From contig JAAZKT010000069.1 in the NCBI GenBank assembly GCA_012799695.1, positions 1 through 35,549 on the forward strand: a DNA stretch of 35,549 nt, written 5' to 3'. This DNA comes from Clostridiaceae bacterium. GTDB taxonomy: Bacteria; Bacillota; Clostridia; Saccharofermentanales; DTU023. Each line of letters begins with the position of its first letter. Positions within the stretch are counted from its first letter, which is position 1. Below are positions 32,576-35,549 of this stretch, piece by piece. Position numbers and translations under genes: made by a program. The notes beneath the pieces are model-generated. The model had not been told where the DNA came from. It saw only the letters and a program-made list of their open reading frames with translations, and searched no databases.

Positions 32576-34681
32576 ATGGATCAATTGAATATTGTTCTTG
32601 TCGTTTCGTTTGCGGTCAGCATACTGGCATTCATTGTCGCTTGGTTGCTTTACCGCTGGCTGACAGGCATCAAGGTTGAGAACAAGAGAGCGCTTGAGTT
32701 ATCGGAGTTGATTCGTGACGGATCCAACACCTTTCTTAAACGTGAATACCGCTATTTGGCGTATTTTTGTTTTGTAGTCGCCTGTCTGATTTTGCTTTTC
32801 CTGCCTAAGCCGATTTGGCAAGGAGGTGTCCTAGATAACATCTGGATGGTCTTGGCCTATATCACCGGCACCATTTTCTCCGGATTGGCGGGGAAAATCG
32901 GCATCGCCGTCGCCACGCGGGCCAATGTGCGCGCAGCGGAGGCTGCAGCGAAGCATGGAAGGAGCCTGTCTTTCCTCAGCGGTTTCCGCGGGGGAGCCGT
33001 AATGGGTATGGCTGTCGTCGGCTCCAGCCTCTTGGGAGTCTGTGCAATTTATGCTCTTACGGGCGATGCGTTGACCATGTTGGGTTTCAGTTTCGGCGCC
33101 AGCACCATGGCGCTGTTTGCCAAGGCGGGCGGCGGTATTTTTACAAAGACGGCGGATATCAGTGCTGACCTCGTCGGCAAAGTGACGCTCGGCTTGCCGG
33201 AAGACGATCCGCGCAATCCTGCCGTCATTGCCGACAATGTCGGCGATAACGTCGGTGATGTAGCGGGCATGGGAGCCGACTTATTCGACTCCAACGTTGC
33301 CGCCATGGCTGCCGCCTTGGTTATGGGAATATCGCTTGACCAACAAGCCGGCGGCAATCTCAATGTTATGGCCGTATTCTGCTACGCTGCCGTGGGTTTG
33401 TTGGCATCCATCATCGGCGTAGGTACGGCTCGCTTGAAAGAAGGCGCGAACCCCACGCGTGTATTAAATTTCAGCACGTACGTGACGACGGCTGTCTATC
33501 TCGCCTTGACTGCGGCATTGACTGCTCTGCTGAATTTTTCCTGGAGAGTTTGGGGAGCTGCGGCGGTCGGACTTGCTGTCGGCCTGATCATCGGGCTGAC
33601 GACTGATTATTTCACCAATGATGAGCGTCCGCCTGTTCGTGCAGTTGCCAAGATGTCGAAATCGGGTCCCGCTTTTACAATTCTTTCCGGTATCTCTTAT
33701 TCTTTCCTCAGCGTACTTCCCGCCATGGTGGGAATTGCGGTGGCCTCTTTGGTGGCCTACTTGTTATGTCAACCGCTCGGAGCCGGCTATGCCATGTACG
33801 GCATCGCGATGTCCGCGGTCGGGATGTTGTCCATTGTAGGTATGATTGTCTCGAATGACGCCTACGGTCCCATCGTCGACAATGCGCGCGGTTTGGTCGA
33901 GATGGCTGACTTGGGAGAGGAGGCGTTGGAAATCACGGATGAGTTGGATAGCGCTGGCAACACGGTCAAAGCGATCACGAAAGGCTTTGCCATCGGTGCG
34001 GCAGGCTTGACGGTTATCTCGATGTTGGGCGCCTACATGACTGAGGTCAATGGGGCGGCCATTGAGCAGGGTATCATCAAGGCGGGAGAAACTCTCTTGA
34101 AGGGTTTTGACATCATTGATCCCTTGGTCTTTTTCGGATTGATTGTCGGCGCAGCCGTTCCGGCAGTCTTTTCCGCCATGTTGATGCGCGGCGTGGACAG
34201 GAACGCCGTGCGCATGGTCGGGGAAATCCATCGCCAGTTTGACGAAATCGAAGGTCTCAAAGAAGGTGTGGAAGGCGTCGCTCCCGAGTATGGTAAATGT
34301 ATCGCCATCGCGACCGACGGCGCGTTGAAAGAACTCATTCCCGCGGGTCTCTTTGCAATCGTGGCAACGCTCATCGTCGGTTTTGTCGGAGGCGTTTCTG
34401 CCATTGGCGGTTTTCTGACCGGCAATATTGTCAGCGGTCTCTTGCTCTCGCTTTTCATGTCGAATGCAGGCGGACTCTGGGATAACGCAAAAAAATATGT
34501 GGAGGCGGGCAACTGCGGAGGTAAAGGTTCTGAAGCCCATAAAGCGGCCGTCGTCGGCGATACGGTAGGCGACCCGTTCAAGGATACTGCGGGACCTTCC
34601 ATCAATACGCAAATTACCGTGGTTTCGTTACTCGCTTCATTGATGGCTTCTATTTTCCTCGCATTCTCACTGTTCGGCTAA
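32576..34681 (+). CDS. hppA: Membrane-bound proton-translocating pyrophosphatase, predicted K+-independent
   Basis: The 701-residue, roughly 16-helix integral membrane enzyme couples pyrophosphate hydrolysis to ion pumping. The substrate-binding motif DNVGDNVGDVAGMGADLF starts near residue 219, with NDAYGPIVDNARG and GDTVGDPFKDTAGPS later, so the aspartate-rich site is complete. The determinant of potassium dependence reads GNTVKAIT with Lys465 and Thr468; known K+-dependent enzymes have alanine at the first position, so this one should be K+-independent. Such enzymes are usually proton pumps rather than sodium pumps, but that is inference. The start follows AAAGGAAGG by seven bases. A terminator lies on each side, so it is a single-gene unit. 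It would recover energy from PPi in an anaerobe. Confidence 0.96.
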   Translation: MDQLNIVLVVSFAVSILAFIVAWLLYRWLTGIKVENKRALELSELIRDGSNTFLKREYRYLAYFCFVVACLILLFLPKPIWQGGVLDNIWMVLAYITGTIFSGLAGKIGIAVATRANVRAAEAAAKHGRSLSFLSGFRGGAVMGMAVVGSSLLGVCAIYALTGDALTMLGFSFGASTMALFAKAGGGIFTKTADISADLVGKVTLGLPEDDPRNPAVIADNVGDNVGDVAGMGADLFDSNVAAMAAALVMGISLDQQAGGNLNVMAVFCYAAVGLLASIIGVGTARLKEGANPTRVLNFSTYVTTAVYLALTAALTALLNFSWRVWGAAAVGLAVGLIIGLTTDYFTNDERPPVRAVAKMSKSGPAFTILSGISYSFLSVLPAMVGIAVASLVAYLLCQPLGAGYAMYGIAMSAVGMLSIVGMIVSNDAYGPIVDNARGLVEMADLGEEALEITDELDSAGNTVKAITKGFAIGAAGLTVISMLGAYMTEVNGAAIEQGIIKAGETLLKGFDIIDPLVFFGLIVGAAVPAVFSAMLMRGVDRNAVRMVGEIHRQFDEIEGLKEGVEGVAPEYGKCIAIATDGALKELIPAGLFAIVATLIVGFVGGVSAIGGFLTGNIVSGLLLSLFMSNAGGLWDNAKKYVEAGNCGGKGSEAHKAAVVGDTVGDPFKDTAGPSINTQITVVSLLASLMASIFLAFSLFG

Positions 34682-34721
34682 GGCTGCTGCGGAAACTGTA
34701 AGCTGAATCCATACAGTATAT

Positions 34722-34768
34722 AAAGTAAAAAGCCGCTGAAACAATTGCGTTTCAGCGGCTTTTACTTT
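34722..34768. terminator. Strong bidirectional terminator after hppA
   Basis: AAAGTAAAAAGCCGCTGAAAC pairs with GTTTCAGCGGCTTTTACTTT over 20 positions with one bulged A and an AATTGC loop. T-runs exist on both strands. Confidence 0.93.
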
Positions 34769-34847
34769 GGTGGGACCCGATCAGGGAGAGTAGAAAAACG
34801 GTATCTGCTGGAGCGTTTTAGGATCGTTGACGCGCTGGAGGTACCGA

Positions 34848-35123
34848 ATGGGGATTAGTTGGATAAAGCGCGATCTGAATATTAAGAGCAAGCCCGAGTT
34901 TAGCGCAATCTTACGCAAGTACGGAGGTGAGGCTGGTTATGTGTATTGGGGTATTTTAGAATACATGGCTGTTCAAGACAATGGGCGCATTGATGTTAAA
35001 GGTTACACGTATGACATGCTAGCTGATGATTTTCATGTTAATGCGGATGCTCTTAAAAAGATCGTTGATGACCTCGTGCTTTATGGTCTGATATCAAGCA
35101 ATGAGAACAAAACGGAGCTATAG
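34848..35123 (+). CDS. Phage replisome-organizer-like (Lin1244/Lin1753) domain, truncated
   Basis: The 91-residue product resembles the N-terminal domain of phage replisome organizers: WIKRDLNIKSKPEFSAILRKYGGEAGYVYWGILEYM. Start ATG 34848 has GGAGG six bases upstream; the track start TTG 34827 is seven codons earlier and lacks support. Translation ends at TAG 35121, where family members continue. After the stop the same frame reads KRKARKGRNGAEARWGGKHD, the basic linker typical of these proteins, and then the frame changes. This is most likely the 5' part of a pseudogene, a remnant of a prophage or integrative element whose other genes may lie beyond the window edge. It is A+T-richer than the housekeeping genes. 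Confidence 0.7.
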   Translation: MGISWIKRDLNIKSKPEFSAILRKYGGEAGYVYWGILEYMAVQDNGRIDVKGYTYDMLADDFHVNADALKKIVDDLVLYGLISSNENKTEL

Positions 35124-35181
35124 AGCGAATCAGTGCTTGAGGATATAGAACTATACAAGCGGAAAGCAAGGAAAGGGAGGA

Positions 35182-35436
35182 ATGGAGCCGAAGCACGATG
35201 GGGTGGCAAGCATGATGTATCAGACCATGGCTAAAGATCGGCATGAGGATGAAGAATACAAGGTTAAAAACCCGATGGCTTTCTTGACCTCGCTATTAAA
35301 AGAAATTAATGGCGAAATTCAGTATCCAATGATTGGCGAACCGCCGGAAAACATCGAAGCGTTAATAGACAGCTTTAACCATGAAGAAATGGAGAGTTAC
35401 GAACGTCTGCTCAAGGCATATGATAGGGTCCACTGA
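35182..35436 (+). CDS. C-terminal fragment of the broken replisome-organizer gene
   Basis: This 84-residue reading frame begins after AAGGGAGG, but that purine run is also the coding sequence for the basic linker of the upstream frame. It is one frame off from 34848-35123. The acidic and polar sequence (KDRHEDEEYKVKNPMAF then LLKEINGEIQYPMIGE) has no family I recognise and looks like the tail of the same original protein. An independent small protein is possible but less likely. Confidence 0.5.
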   Translation: MEPKHDGVASMMYQTMAKDRHEDEEYKVKNPMAFLTSLLKEINGEIQYPMIGEPPENIEALIDSFNHEEMESYERLLKAYDRVH

Positions 35437-35525
35437 ACGAATCAGCTGTCAGAATTTTATCCCACCGTTGCAACCAATATCAGCCGTCTTTTTGCGAAAA
35501 ATCGCATGGGAAAAAAGAAGATAAG

Positions 35526-35545
35526 AAGATCTCGCAGGATCTTTT
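35526..35545 (+). other. Small hairpin at the window edge
   Basis: AAGATC and GATCTT pair around TCGCAG and run into TTTT. It is a weak possible terminator. The rest of 35437-35549 shows no gene. Confidence 0.3.
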
Positions 35546-35549
35546 GCAA

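Noticed and set aside
1-35549. tRNA or rRNA genes, CRISPR arrays and complete insertion sequences
   Set aside because: I found no cloverleaf with a GGTTCGA-type arm, no regularly spaced repeats and no transposase-like frame.

Overview
The window looks like a chromosomal piece of an anaerobic, Gram-positive-type bacterium (Bacillota, probably a clostridial lineage). The reasons are the veg-ispE neighbourhood, an LCP cell-wall ligase, a YitT protein, a YebC protein, strong AGGAGG-type ribosome sites and a membrane pyrophosphatase. By eye the base composition is near 50 % GC. The species cannot be named from this sequence.

Region 1 (1-11360) is an anaerobic purine/uric-acid catabolism locus of the E. 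coli yge-ygf-xdh type: ygeW (transcarbamylase-like), ygfK (flavin/Fe-S reductase), ssnA (amidohydrolase), a dihydropyrimidinase-type ring hydrolase (hydA/ygeZ type), a fused Fe-S/molybdenum hydroxylase (xdhD type), and an unusual regulator-like protein joining a degenerate MobA/MocA nucleotidyltransferase domain to a ModE DNA-binding domain. Terminators or hairpins follow the first three genes, so they are probably separate transcription units; hydA, xdhD and the ModE fusion run together. The reading is that purines are oxidised or deaminated (XdhD, SsnA), reduced (YgfK), ring-opened (HydA), and the ureido group is passed on as carbamoyl phosphate (YgeW). Partners such as ygeX, ygeY, carbamate kinase, a FAD subunit and a permease are not in the window.

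Region 2 (11361-17420) holds accessory metabolic genes: an acyl-CoA synthetase-like protein with a coiled-coil tail, an L-fucose isomerase-like protein, a convergent TIM-barrel sugar isomerase-like protein and a class I aminotransferase closed by a clear terminator.

Region 3 (17421-34770) is mostly housekeeping: an unknown protein, mnmA, veg, ispE, dtd, a zinc-ribbon membrane protein, an LCP protein, a YitT protein, a TlpA-like protein without its nucleophilic cysteine, serS, a YigZ/IMPACT protein, yebC, a P-loop/Asp23 fusion, a SanA-like DUF218 protein, an orphan peptide-type solute-binding lipoprotein and hppA (predicted K+-independent).

Region 4 (34771-35549) looks like the decayed edge of a prophage or integrative element: a replisome-organizer (Lin1244/Lin1753-like) gene broken by a stop and a frame change.

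The most unusual signals are the MobA-like/ModE fusion with lost catalytic motifs, the P-loop/Asp23 fusion, and three genes that lack a Shine-Dalgarno site and carry a -10-like box exactly six bases before the ATG, suggesting leaderless transcripts.
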